Assembly (NCBI GenBank): GCA_035506155.1
Contig: DATJPX010000041.1
Span: 1-64,000, forward strand
Direction of reading: 5' to 3'
Length of the DNA: 64,000 bases
From: UBA877 sp035506155
Lineage (GTDB): Bacteria > Chloroflexota > Anaerolineae > Anaerolineales > Villigracilaceae
Made by a program: the position numbers and the translations under genes. The stretch's first letter is position 1. The number at the start of each line of letters is the position of its first letter. Positions 51,061-58,550 of the stretch are shown here, piece after piece. The notes under the pieces were generated by a model. That model worked only from the letters and a program-made list of their open reading frames with translations. It ran no database searches and had not been told where the DNA came from.

Positions 51061-52395
51061 ATGGAAGATCCGAAATACATGGTTGCCGTCGTAGGGGCTG
51101 GACCGGCGGGACTTTTCGCAGCAAGGAAACTGGCCGAAGGGGGCGCGCACGTCATATTATTCAATCGTGACATCAAGCCGGGCGGATTGGCTGAATATGG
51201 CATCTACCCGGATAAACTGAAAATGAAGCAAGGCTTGCGGTCCCAGTTCAAGCAGATCCTGGCTTCGGGGAATATCGATTATTACGGAAACGTCACAGTT
51301 TGCTGCGGTGGGAATATCGTTCTGGAAGACCTGCTCGAGTCGGGATTCCAGGCCGTGTTGGTCACCACCGGGGCCCAGGGTACGAAGTGGTTGCGCCTTC
51401 CCGGCGAGAACCTCCCCGGTGTCTATCACGCCAAATACATTGTCTATCATTACAACCTGCTCCCGCCTTTCAGCAGCAAGAAATACTTGCTGGGCAAGAA
51501 AGTGGCCGTGGTTGGCGCCGGGAACGTTATGATGGACGTTGCCCATTACCTCATCCGGGATCGCAAGGTCGAGGAAGTCATTGCGGTGGTCCGGCGCGGC
51601 CCTGGCGAGGTCAAATTCACCCGCAAGGAAATGGAAACCGTCGGAGCCAACCTGGACATCCCGGCGTTGGAGGCCGAATTCGCCCGTGTCAAGCCGTGCA
51701 TGGAAAAGGCCGGCCAGGATGTGGTTCCGATCAAGTCGGCCTTCCTGGATGCGGTCCCGAAGGCCATCCCGCCTGTTTCCGAAACGCGTTTCCGTTTCGA
51801 GTTCCTGGCTTCCCCTGTCCGCATCCTGGGCGACTGGATGAACGGTGTCACTGCCTTGAAAGTCGAAGACAACACCTTGCTGGCCGTGGACGGCAACGTC
51901 AAGGCCCGCGGGACCGGCAACAGCCGCCAGATCGAGGCAGATACGATCATCTTCGCCATCGGCGATACGGTCGACAAGGATTTCTGCATCCCGATCCTCA
52001 ACGATGCCTATATGGCGGTTCCGCAGCCGCATTTCCCGGTGGATGGCATTTCCTACGAGGCTGCCAACCCGGATAACAACCAGCCGATCGAGCGGGTCTT
52101 CCTGGCTGGCTGGGCGCGCCAGGCCAGCACTGGCCTGGTGGGAGTGGCCCGGCGGGATGGGGAACACGCCGCCCAGGCGGTCTTGGCATATTTGCAGACC
52201 CAGCCGCCGATGCGCGATCTGGAGAACGTGATCGAGAAGTTCGAACAGCGTCTGGAAGAGACCCATCAACGCCTGGTGGATAAGGCCCATCTCGCCAAGC
52301 TGGAAGAGGCCGAGGTGGCCGAAGCCCGCAAGCTGGGGACCGAGGAATACAAATTCGCCACAAACGACGAGATGTTCACCGCGATGGGTTATTGA
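51061..52395 (+). CDS. FAD/NAD(P)-dependent oxidoreductase, ferredoxin-NADP reductase (FprA/GltD) type
   Basis: 444 residues. The FAD-binding GxGxxG is VAVVGAGPAGLFAARKLAEGG and the NAD(P)-binding one VAVVGAGNVMMDVAHYLI. GGLAEYGIYPDKLKMKQGL is shared with glutamate-synthase small subunits and mycobacterial FprA, and TIIFAIGDTVD near the end is the second FAD contact. A C-terminal helical tail (about 380-444, HLAKLEEAEVAEARKLG) is extra. It likely reduces or oxidises a ferredoxin. No partner is adjacent. A strong terminator follows. Confidence 0.85.
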   Translation: MEDPKYMVAVVGAGPAGLFAARKLAEGGAHVILFNRDIKPGGLAEYGIYPDKLKMKQGLRSQFKQILASGNIDYYGNVTVCCGGNIVLEDLLESGFQAVLVTTGAQGTKWLRLPGENLPGVYHAKYIVYHYNLLPPFSSKKYLLGKKVAVVGAGNVMMDVAHYLIRDRKVEEVIAVVRRGPGEVKFTRKEMETVGANLDIPALEAEFARVKPCMEKAGQDVVPIKSAFLDAVPKAIPPVSETRFRFEFLASPVRILGDWMNGVTALKVEDNTLLAVDGNVKARGTGNSRQIEADTIIFAIGDTVDKDFCIPILNDAYMAVPQPHFPVDGISYEAANPDNNQPIERVFLAGWARQASTGLVGVARRDGEHAAQAVLAYLQTQPPMRDLENVIEKFEQRLEETHQRLVDKAHLAKLEEAEVAEARKLGTEEYKFATNDEMFTAMGY

Positions 52396-52433
52396 GACTG
52401 AAACCGTCCGCCCCGTTGGGGTGGAGAGAACAG

Positions 52434-52466
52434 AAAGCGCGCCTGAGACGGTGCGCTTTTTTGTTT
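52434..52466 (+). terminator. Terminator of the flavin reductase gene
   Basis: A 10-bp stem with one G-T pair (AAAGCGCGCC with GGTGCGCTTT, 6-nt loop) is followed by TTTTGTTT. Confidence 0.9.
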
Positions 52467-52579
52467 GGGATTTGTAAGCAACGAAAGGGATGCATCCGGT
52501 GTTTTATGATTCAAATGGGAACCAAAGCGGTCCCAACAACGTATTATAGGTAGAAAGGTTTTAGAAAGGAGAGAAAGCC

Positions 52580-52720
52580 ATGTCCCCATTCACCATCGTC
52601 GTTATCTTTATCCTGACGGCCCTTTTCGTTCTTTTGAGTCTCGCACCGATCCTCTTTGGTTCGGCGGATATGGATTCTCACGATCCGGCCCCTCAGGCGA
52701 AGACCAAAGCGGCGCATTGA
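52580..52720 (+). CDS. 46-residue membrane miniprotein
   Basis: ATG at 52580, after AGAAAGGAGAGAAAGCC, encodes MSPFTIVVIFILTALFVLLS, a short LAPILFGSAD stretch and a polar Asp/Pro/Lys/Ala tail. One N-terminal helix is evident. The ribosome-binding site is among the strongest in the window and a terminator follows, so it is very probably expressed. TATTAT precedes by about 20 nt. Function unknown. Confidence 0.7.
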   Translation: MSPFTIVVIFILTALFVLLSLAPILFGSADMDSHDPAPQAKTKAAH

Positions 52721-52739
52721 TCGTCGTCCCATAAAAACG

Positions 52740-52764
52740 GAGCGGCCCCCCCAGTGAGCCGCTC
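52740..52764. terminator. Terminator of purB / miniprotein
   Basis: The stem GAGCGGC with GCCGCTC and an 11-nt loop lies between the convergent stops, with TTTTT on the minus strand and CTTTGTTTTT on the plus strand. Confidence 0.8.
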
Positions 52765-52771
52765 TTTGTTT

Positions 52772-54169
52772 TTAATCTTCGCCCTCGACTGCATCCAGGA
52801 TCGTTTTTGCCAGGGCCTGCGACCGTCGCGGCGCATCCCCGATGTGGGACCGGGCGTCCATCAAGCTGCGGATTTCCTTTTCCGAGAGATACTTGGTCAA
52901 CTCGGCGTCCTGGCAGAGCAGGACGATGAGTGGATTGGCCTCGCCGCGCTTGAGCGTTTCCCAAGCTTGCATGGCATTGACCCGGACGCGCTCGTGCATG
53001 GCCTGGCGATCTGCCCCGGCCTTGACAAGCGCCATCAGCACCCGCTCGGTGGCGGCGAAAGGCCCGTAGATGGACATGTCACGGGCAATGGCAGTCTCAT
53101 CCACCCGCAATTTGGCAAGGATGCCGTTGGCTGTACGCAGGATCTCGTCGGCGGCCAGGAAACCCTCCGGCAGGAGGATGCGCCGGTTGGCTGAGTCGTC
53201 CAGGGTGCGTTCGAGCAGGGTATGGGCGGCGTTATCCCAGGCCAGTCGCGGCAGGCCGGCCAGGTAGCGGGCCAGCGAGTTGATCTTCTCCGAGCGGATC
53301 GGGTTGCGCTTGAACGGCATGGCTGAGGAGCCGACCTGTTTCTCACCGAATGGTTCACTCAACTCGCCGAGCGGCGGGGATTGGAGGATGCGCAGGTCGA
53401 AGGCGAACTTGTAGAGTGAAGCGCCCAGCCCGGCCAGGGCGGAAAGGATCTCGTAATCCTGTTTGCGCGGGTAGACCTGCGAGGCGACCGGGAAGAAGGG
53501 CAGATCCAATTTATTGGAGAGCTTCTCTTCGAACCCGGCCAGTTCATCCATCCCGAGCAGCTCGGCATAGGCCGCGCCCGTTCCGACGGCTCCCTTGAAG
53601 CCCTTGCCCTTGACTGCCATCCGCAGGGCGCTCAACTGGCGGTAATCGCCTAGGAGGTCCTGGCCGTAGAGCGCCAGCCGATAGCCCAGCGTGGATGGTT
53701 CGGCCGGTTGGAGGTGGGTAAAGGCCATGATGGGGGTGGCCGACCACTTGTCGACCAGTCCGGCCAGGGTCCGCAGGAGGGTCGCCAGGCTGGCAAGGAC
53801 AAGATCCAGGCCAAGGCGCAGGCGCAAGGCATCCGCGTTGTCCTCGATGTCCATGGAGGTCGCACCCAGGTGGATGACCCCGCCGCCGATGGATGACTGC
53901 TCGGCGAAGGTCCGCACCTCTGCCATCAGGTCATGCTGGATCTCGGTTTCGATCTCCAGGGCGCGCGGCAGGTCGATTTGTTCCATGTGGGAACGCAGGT
54001 CCGCGACCTGCTCGGGGGTCACCAGCCCAAACTCTGCCTGGACCTCGGCCAGGGCCACCCAGATACGCCGCCAGAGCAGGCGTTTGTTTTCTTCGCTCCA
54101 CAAGCTGCGCATGGCAGGCGTGCCATACCGCCAGGTGAAAGGCGAGAGGTACGTTTCAAAGTCAGGCAT
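52772..54169 (-). CDS. purB: Adenylosuccinate lyase
   Basis: 465 residues from ATG 54169 (AAAGGAGAATGT upstream). Fumarase/aspartase-superfamily motifs are HLGATSMDIEDNA, AFTHLQPAEPSTLGYR, and the signature GSSAMPFKRNPIRSEK carrying the catalytic Ser loop. It acts twice in purine synthesis, cleaving SAICAR and adenylosuccinate. The length matches bacterial PurB. It follows a membrane mannosyltransferase by 10 nt. The upstream in-frame extension overlaps that gene and lacks a ribosome-binding site. Confidence 0.96.
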   Translation of the reverse strand: MPDFETYLSPFTWRYGTPAMRSLWSEENKRLLWRRIWVALAEVQAEFGLVTPEQVADLRSHMEQIDLPRALEIETEIQHDLMAEVRTFAEQSSIGGGVIHLGATSMDIEDNADALRLRLGLDLVLASLATLLRTLAGLVDKWSATPIMAFTHLQPAEPSTLGYRLALYGQDLLGDYRQLSALRMAVKGKGFKGAVGTGAAYAELLGMDELAGFEEKLSNKLDLPFFPVASQVYPRKQDYEILSALAGLGASLYKFAFDLRILQSPPLGELSEPFGEKQVGSSAMPFKRNPIRSEKINSLARYLAGLPRLAWDNAAHTLLERTLDDSANRRILLPEGFLAADEILRTANGILAKLRVDETAIARDMSIYGPFAATERVLMALVKAGADRQAMHERVRVNAMQAWETLKRGEANPLIVLLCQDAELTKYLSEKEIRSLMDARSHIGDAPRRSQALAKTILDAVEGED

Positions 54170-54179
54170 ACATTCTCCT

Positions 54180-55238
54180 TTAGCCCACCCAACCCCAGAT
54201 GGCGAACTGGGCGGAAAAGAATAACAATCCCAGCACGGATAGATAGAGCACCAACCGGTTGACCCACGGCCTGCGGCCCCAGTCTGCCAGGAGCAGGAAA
54301 GCCGGGAAAACCTCCAGGACGTACCGACCCATGCTGACCAGCGGCTGCGGGCTGCCAAAACGGATAAGGAAGAACAGCATCAGGGTCACGGCGTAGATCC
54401 CATAAAGGCGCGGCAGCTTCTTCCAGATTAAAACGGTCAGGACGATGAACAGGATCGTGAAAGCCAATTCGATCAAGTTCTCCTCGACCAGCTGTCCATG
54501 CAGCAGGCGGGTGGCCGCCTCGATCAGGTTCCAGCCCGGGAAGGTCAGCCTGCCCCCACGACTGGTCGAGGCGTCCAGGATGGCCAGGGGGGATTTGCCG
54601 AGCCCGAGCCAGACGTAGACGGGAAAGGCCAGGGCACCCAGGCCGGTGATCAACGGCGCTAGCCAGGCGCGCCATTCCCGGCTGCGGCAGGCCTGCCAGG
54701 CGGTGAAGGCGAGCGGCACGACCAGCAGGGGACCAGTGATGCGTGTTAGGGCTGCCAGCGCCCCCCACAAGCCGGCCGCAAGCCAGCGCTGACGGCGGGC
54801 GCTGTAAAGGGACAGGATGGCTCCCAGCAGGAAAAGCGACTCGCTATAGGCGGCGGATAAAAAGAAGGCAGTCGGGAATATGACCAGGAATAGCGCCGCC
54901 CGGTAGGCGGCGGCTTCGTCACCCAACTCGTATCCGGCGGCCCGGTGAATCGCCAGTAAGCAGGCCAGGGAGGCCAGGCCGGAGATGAACAGGCCGGAAG
55001 CCAGACTATCCTTTCCGAACAATCCTGCCGTTGCTCCCATCAGGAGAGGGTAGAGCGGCGGGGTGAACAAGGCGGTATCGAAGGCGCCGTAGCCTCTCGC
55101 AGCGATCGCCTGGTATTGGGGAGTGTCCCATCGCTGCCAGGGTTCCAGCCAGGGATCCGTCTCGACCGGGACGCCTTTGTACATCGTCATAGTGATGCCG
55201 GCTGGATCATTGGGGAATACCCGGCGAACTTCCCACAT
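54180..55238 (-). CDS. PIG-V-like mannosyltransferase (membrane glycosyltransferase)
   Basis: 352 residues with about eight helices. The extracytoplasmic first loop has WDTPQYQAIAARGYG (the acidic WDxxxY motif of the family), and FFLSAAYSESLFLLGAILSLY, ALTRITGPLLVVPLA follow. ATG at 55238 has GGGAG 5 nt upstream. However, the frame stays open further up and encodes a plausible first helix (RILLLFLVLRLLLGVW) without any ATG, GTG or TTG, so the true protein may start upstream at a rare codon. Lipid-linked mannose transfer to an unknown acceptor is inferred. Confidence 0.72.
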   Translation of the reverse strand: MWEVRRVFPNDPAGITMTMYKGVPVETDPWLEPWQRWDTPQYQAIAARGYGAFDTALFTPPLYPLLMGATAGLFGKDSLASGLFISGLASLACLLAIHRAAGYELGDEAAAYRAALFLVIFPTAFFLSAAYSESLFLLGAILSLYSARRQRWLAAGLWGALAALTRITGPLLVVPLAFTAWQACRSREWRAWLAPLITGLGALAFPVYVWLGLGKSPLAILDASTSRGGRLTFPGWNLIEAATRLLHGQLVEENLIELAFTILFIVLTVLIWKKLPRLYGIYAVTLMLFFLIRFGSPQPLVSMGRYVLEVFPAFLLLADWGRRPWVNRLVLYLSVLGLLFFSAQFAIWGWVG

Positions 55239-55404
55239 CCAGACTCCCAGCAGGAGGCGCAGAACCAGGAACAGGAGCAGGATCCTGCCGCAGGCTTTCC
55301 AGTCGATATTCTTGCTCCAGGAATTCCCTCGAGTTTGGATACTTGATCCTTTTTGCGGTGATGGTCCCGGCGACCGGGGATGGAGACGTCACCGGGCCGG
55401 CACC

Positions 55405-55917
55405 TTATTTTACTTCGGGTTTGGATGGGTTGTGCAGACGACTTATCCTGCTCTGCGAGTCATCCGCTTCGAAGCGGGCATCCCCGCGCGGATGCAAGTC
55501 GCGCAAATCGCCCACCGCCGGGGCAGGTTTGATCTCGTACGTTTGTCCCTGCATGCTGGCCAACATCTGCTTGAGTTCCTCGATCTCCTGATGTTGAGCC
55601 GCCAGGGTTTCCAGGACGAGCGTGTGGATGGCGGTTACGTGGGTATGATCCTCCTGGGCGCGTTTTTCCTGCATCTCGGCGATCTGTTTCTGCCGCACCT
55701 CGGAAATGGTGGCGTACAGCAGGACGATGGAGCTGACCGCCACGCTCATCGTATTGAGATAACTGTTAATGCCAAGGACCAGTACGGTATGGCTGGCAAA
55801 AGCGATCAGCGGGATGAGAAGCGCCATCGTGATCAGGATGACGAACCGGTGGGTGAGGAACCGCACCGGCCAGGGAAGGATGTATTTGTCGAGCCAGGCA
55901 TTTATTTTTCCGAACAT
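55405..55917 (-). CDS. Small membrane protein with coiled tail, unknown function
   Basis: 170 residues from ATG 55917 (GGAGGCGAAAATC upstream). Residues about 20-75 contain two helices (FLTHRFVILITMALLIPLIA and TMSVAVSSIVLLYA). The rest is helical and charged (EVRQKQIAEMQEKRAQEDHT, LAAQHQEIEELKQML) with a Gly/Asp/Arg tail. It resembles DUF1003 or low-affinity iron permease-type small proteins only loosely. The frame runs far upstream without a stop, but the strong ribosome-binding site fixes the start. Confidence 0.7.
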   Translation of the reverse strand: MFGKINAWLDKYILPWPVRFLTHRFVILITMALLIPLIAFASHTVLVLGINSYLNTMSVAVSSIVLLYATISEVRQKQIAEMQEKRAQEDHTHVTAIHTLVLETLAAQHQEIEELKQMLASMQGQTYEIKPAPAVGDLRDLHPRGDARFEADDSQSRISRLHNPSKPEVK

Positions 55918-56017
55918 GATTTTCGCCTCCATCAACCAATATCGATAATTATACGATCTCCACATCGAGGCTTCCCGGGAAGATTGATACGGAAGGGTGT
56001 TCAGCCTCTGATCTGCC

Positions 56018-56045
56018 TTGACAGGCTCTGGATGTCGATTATAAT
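56018..56045 (+). promoter_or_regulatory. Consensus promoter of the RHH-MFS operon
   Basis: TTGACA (56018-56023), 16 nt, TATAAT (56040-56045): two perfect hexamers. The start site would fall about 8 bp before the repressor palindrome. Confidence 0.92.
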
Positions 56046-56053
56046 GCGCCCAA

Positions 56054-56084
56054 TACCATCTGTTTACCATCCAATTGGATGGTA
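56054..56084 (+). promoter_or_regulatory. RHH repressor operator: perfect 20-bp palindrome plus half-site
   Basis: TACCATCCAATTGGATGGTA (56065-56084) is a perfect palindrome and TACCATC (56054-56060) is an extra half-site 11 bp upstream. The array covers the predicted transcription start and ends 16 nt before the regulator ATG. Confidence 0.8.
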
Positions 56085-56100
56085 AGAAAGCGAGGCCAAT

Positions 56101-56487
56101 ATGCCGGATACTGAAAAAATTACCATCAATATGTCTGCCGTGGACTTGGGGAAGATCGATTTGCTGGTCCAGGAGGGACTTTATTCGAACCGCACTGATT
56201 TCATCCGCACCGCCATCCGTTCGCAGGTCGAGAAGCATAATTTCGAGGTCCAGCAATCGGTGGCCCGGCATGCCTATGGCATCGGAGTCTTCGGCTACAA
56301 CAAGAAAGAACTGGAAGGGTACAAGGCAAAAGGGGAAAAGCTTAAACTGACCGTGGTCGGCCTGCTCAGCCTTTCGGACGACATCCCGGTCGAACTGGCC
56401 AGGGAAGTCATCGAATCGGTGGATGTGCGCGGCGTGTTCAATGCGAGTGAGGCGCTCAAGTCCGCCCTGGCGGATCGGGTCAAATAA
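56101..56487 (+). CDS. Ribbon-helix-helix (CopG/Arc-type) transcriptional repressor
   Basis: 128 residues. The N-terminal 45 residues have the RHH pattern: a beta-strand with alternating residues (KITINMSAVDLGKIDLLVQ), then a helix and a basic helix (YSNRTDFIRTAIRSQVEKH). A C-terminal extension of about 80 residues contains YGIGVFGYNKKELEGYKAKG and DIPVELAREVIESVDVRGVF, which may be an effector or dimer domain. The upstream palindrome is an ideal RHH site. It probably represses itself and the downstream MFS exporter (24 nt away). Confidence 0.85.
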   Translation: MPDTEKITINMSAVDLGKIDLLVQEGLYSNRTDFIRTAIRSQVEKHNFEVQQSVARHAYGIGVFGYNKKELEGYKAKGEKLKLTVVGLLSLSDDIPVELAREVIESVDVRGVFNASEALKSALADRVK

Positions 56488-56511
56488 TCTGGATGAACAA
56501 AGAAGAATAGA

Positions 56512-57804
56512 ATGGAAACCACTCCAACGACCTCCAATATTCCTGAAAAATGGGCGCCCCGTTTTTTCACTATGTGGACCGGGCAGGCCTTTTCCCTGGT
56601 GGGCAGCTCGGTCGTCCAGTTTGCCCTCGTCTGGTGGATGACCAGGACCACCGGTTCGGCGACCGTCCTGGCGACGGCCACCTTGCTGGGAATGCTGCCG
56701 CAGATCTTCCTGGGACCCTTCGCCGGAGCGCTGATCGACCGCTGGAACCGCAAGGCGGTCATGATGGTCGCCGACAGCCTGATTGCCCTGGCGACCGTGG
56801 TGTTGATTTTCCTCTTCGCGACCCACCATGAAAGCCTGCTGGCCGTATATATCATCCTCGTTCTCCGTTCGGCAGGCGGGGCCTTCCACTATCCTGCCAT
56901 GCAATCCTCGACTTCCCTGATGGTCCCCAAGAGCCAGCTAGCGCGGATCGCGGGGATCAACCAGACCTTGAACGGGGTCATCAACATCATTTCCCCGCCG
57001 ATCGGGGCCCTGCTGATCGCCCTGCTGCCCATGCCGGGCGTGCTTGCCATCGACGTCGCCACTGCGTTCCTGGCGGTTTCCATCCTGGCTTTCGTGCGGG
57101 TTCCGCAGCCGCCCCGTCAGCTTGCCCAGGCGGCCGGGACGGTCCAAAAGACAGGCTATTGGCAGGACCTGGGGGAGGGCTGGCGGTACCTGGTCGCCTG
57201 GCCCGGGCTGTTGGCAATCTGCCTGCTTGCCATGCTGATCAATTTCCTGCTGACCCCGGCCGGCGCGCTGATCCCGTTGGTGGTCACCCGCGTCTATCAC
57301 GGCGGGGCGACCCAGCTTGGGTTGGTCGACTCCCTTTCCGGGATCGGGGTGATCATCGGCGGGCTGGTCCTGAGCGCCTGGGGCGGGTTCAAACGACGGA
57401 TCGCCACCACCTTGATGGGGATCATCGGGCTCGGAGTCGGGATCCTCCTCTTCGGGCTCCTGCCGGCCAACCTGTTCTCTCTGGCGCTCGCCGGGGCGTT
57501 CCTTTTCGGATCCATGCAGGTGATGGCGAACGGACCACTGAGCGCCATTTTCCAATCCACTATCGATCCGGACATGCAGGGCCGGGTCATGTCCCTGACG
57601 GGTGCGGGTGCGACTGCCATGGCGCCGCTCGGCTTGCTGGTGGCCGGTCCGATCTCGGATTGGCTGGGTGTTCGGACCTGGTACTTGATCGGTGGGGTCG
57701 CCTGCGTCCTAGTCACGCTAATCGCATTTTCCATCCCGGTCATCATGAACATCGAGCAGAATGCCAAGAAGACCAGCCCGCCGGACTCGACGGTAGTGGC
57801 ATGA
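56512..57804 (+). CDS. MFS transporter, EntS/macrolide-efflux type
   Basis: 430 residues, 12 helices. WTGQAFSLVGSSVVQFALVW, DRWNRKAVMMVADS (motif A-like) and PLSAIFQSTIDPDMQGRVMS are typical of the MFS_3 group that exports enterobactin or macrolides. It is the second gene of the RHH operon, behind AAGAAGAATAG. The substrate is unknown; control by a nearby ligand-sensing repressor suggests a toxic compound. A strong terminator follows. Confidence 0.92.
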   Translation: METTPTTSNIPEKWAPRFFTMWTGQAFSLVGSSVVQFALVWWMTRTTGSATVLATATLLGMLPQIFLGPFAGALIDRWNRKAVMMVADSLIALATVVLIFLFATHHESLLAVYIILVLRSAGGAFHYPAMQSSTSLMVPKSQLARIAGINQTLNGVINIISPPIGALLIALLPMPGVLAIDVATAFLAVSILAFVRVPQPPRQLAQAAGTVQKTGYWQDLGEGWRYLVAWPGLLAICLLAMLINFLLTPAGALIPLVVTRVYHGGATQLGLVDSLSGIGVIIGGLVLSAWGGFKRRIATTLMGIIGLGVGILLFGLLPANLFSLALAGAFLFGSMQVMANGPLSAIFQSTIDPDMQGRVMSLTGAGATAMAPLGLLVAGPISDWLGVRTWYLIGGVACVLVTLIAFSIPVIMNIEQNAKKTSPPDSTVVA

Positions 57805-57810
57805 AAGACC

Positions 57811-57843
57811 CGGGCCGGCCCGAAAAGGCTGGCCCGATTTTTT
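57811..57843 (+). terminator. Terminator of the RHH-MFS operon
   Basis: A 10-bp stem with one G-T pair (CGGGCCGGCC with GGCTGGCCCG, 6-nt loop) is followed by ATTTTTTC. Confidence 0.9.
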
Positions 57844-57925
57844 CGATCGTCCTATTCTGGATGGCGGTATAATCCGGCCCGTTGTATTTTGACCATTTGA
57901 TTTTTAGAATATAGGAGTGCCCCCC

Positions 57926-58492
57926 ATGTCGAAGAATTCATTCACCCTCATCATTTTGTTAACCATGACCGCCCTCCTGCTGGGCCTGGCCGGCTGCGGC
58001 GGTGTGGGGACTGCCAATCCGGGTTCGGCTACGGTCGCCGGGCAGCCCGTCAAAGGTGTGACCATCGATGCCTGCGCCCTGCTGACGAAGGCAGACGCCG
58101 AACAAATTCTGGGCAAACCGGTCGAGGATCCCACCCATCCAGTCGAGGGCAGCGAAACCTTCAATGTTTTCAGCTGTGAATACAAGATGCAGGGCGGGAC
58201 GGCTTTGGACAATGCCAGCCTCATCGTAACGGTGCCGGCTGCCGGCGACCTGCAGACAGCCCAGATCGCCTTCGATACCGGCAAACAGCAGGCACAGGCT
58301 GCTTATAACGCTGCCCCGGTGGATGTCCCCGGACTCGGTGATACAGCCTACTGGGTAGGCGGGGCCGGCAACAACCTGTCGATCCTGAAAGGCGATATCA
58401 ACGTCACCCTGAGTGCTTCAACGCAAAAAGGGGATGCCCCCGCCCAGGCAATCCTCGACCTGGCAAAAACCGTGCTCAGCCGTTTGCCCTGA
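57926..58492 (+). CDS. DUF3558-like lipoprotein
   Basis: 188 residues from ATG 57926 (AGGAG 8 nt before). A lipoprotein signal ends LLLGLAGC (Cys about 24). The mature part opens with DACALLTKADAEQILGKPV, the opening motif of DUF3558-type lipoproteins, and has a Cys in SCEYKMQG that could pair with DAC. A compact alpha/beta fold with unknown role is likely. TATAAT at 57868-57873 may be its -10, but no good -35 is seen. A terminator follows. Confidence 0.8.
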   Translation: MSKNSFTLIILLTMTALLLGLAGCGGVGTANPGSATVAGQPVKGVTIDACALLTKADAEQILGKPVEDPTHPVEGSETFNVFSCEYKMQGGTALDNASLIVTVPAAGDLQTAQIAFDTGKQQAQAAYNAAPVDVPGLGDTAYWVGGAGNNLSILKGDINVTLSASTQKGDAPAQAILDLAKTVLSRLP

Positions 58493-58510
58493 AATCGGCC
58501 AAATCCATCG

Positions 58511-58550
58511 ATCCCCGGCAGGTACGCACCTGCCGGGGATTTTCATTTTC
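58511..58550. terminator. Terminator between the lipoprotein and helicase genes
   Basis: A perfect 13-bp stem (ATCCCCGGCAGGT with its complement, loop ACGC) is followed by TTTTCATTTTC on the plus strand; it lies just past the helicase stop on the minus strand. Confidence 0.9.

Noticed and set aside
54170..54358. N-terminal extension of PurB
   Set aside because: It overlaps the membrane mannosyltransferase gene and lacks a ribosome-binding site, whereas ATG 54169 has GGAG and gives the usual length.
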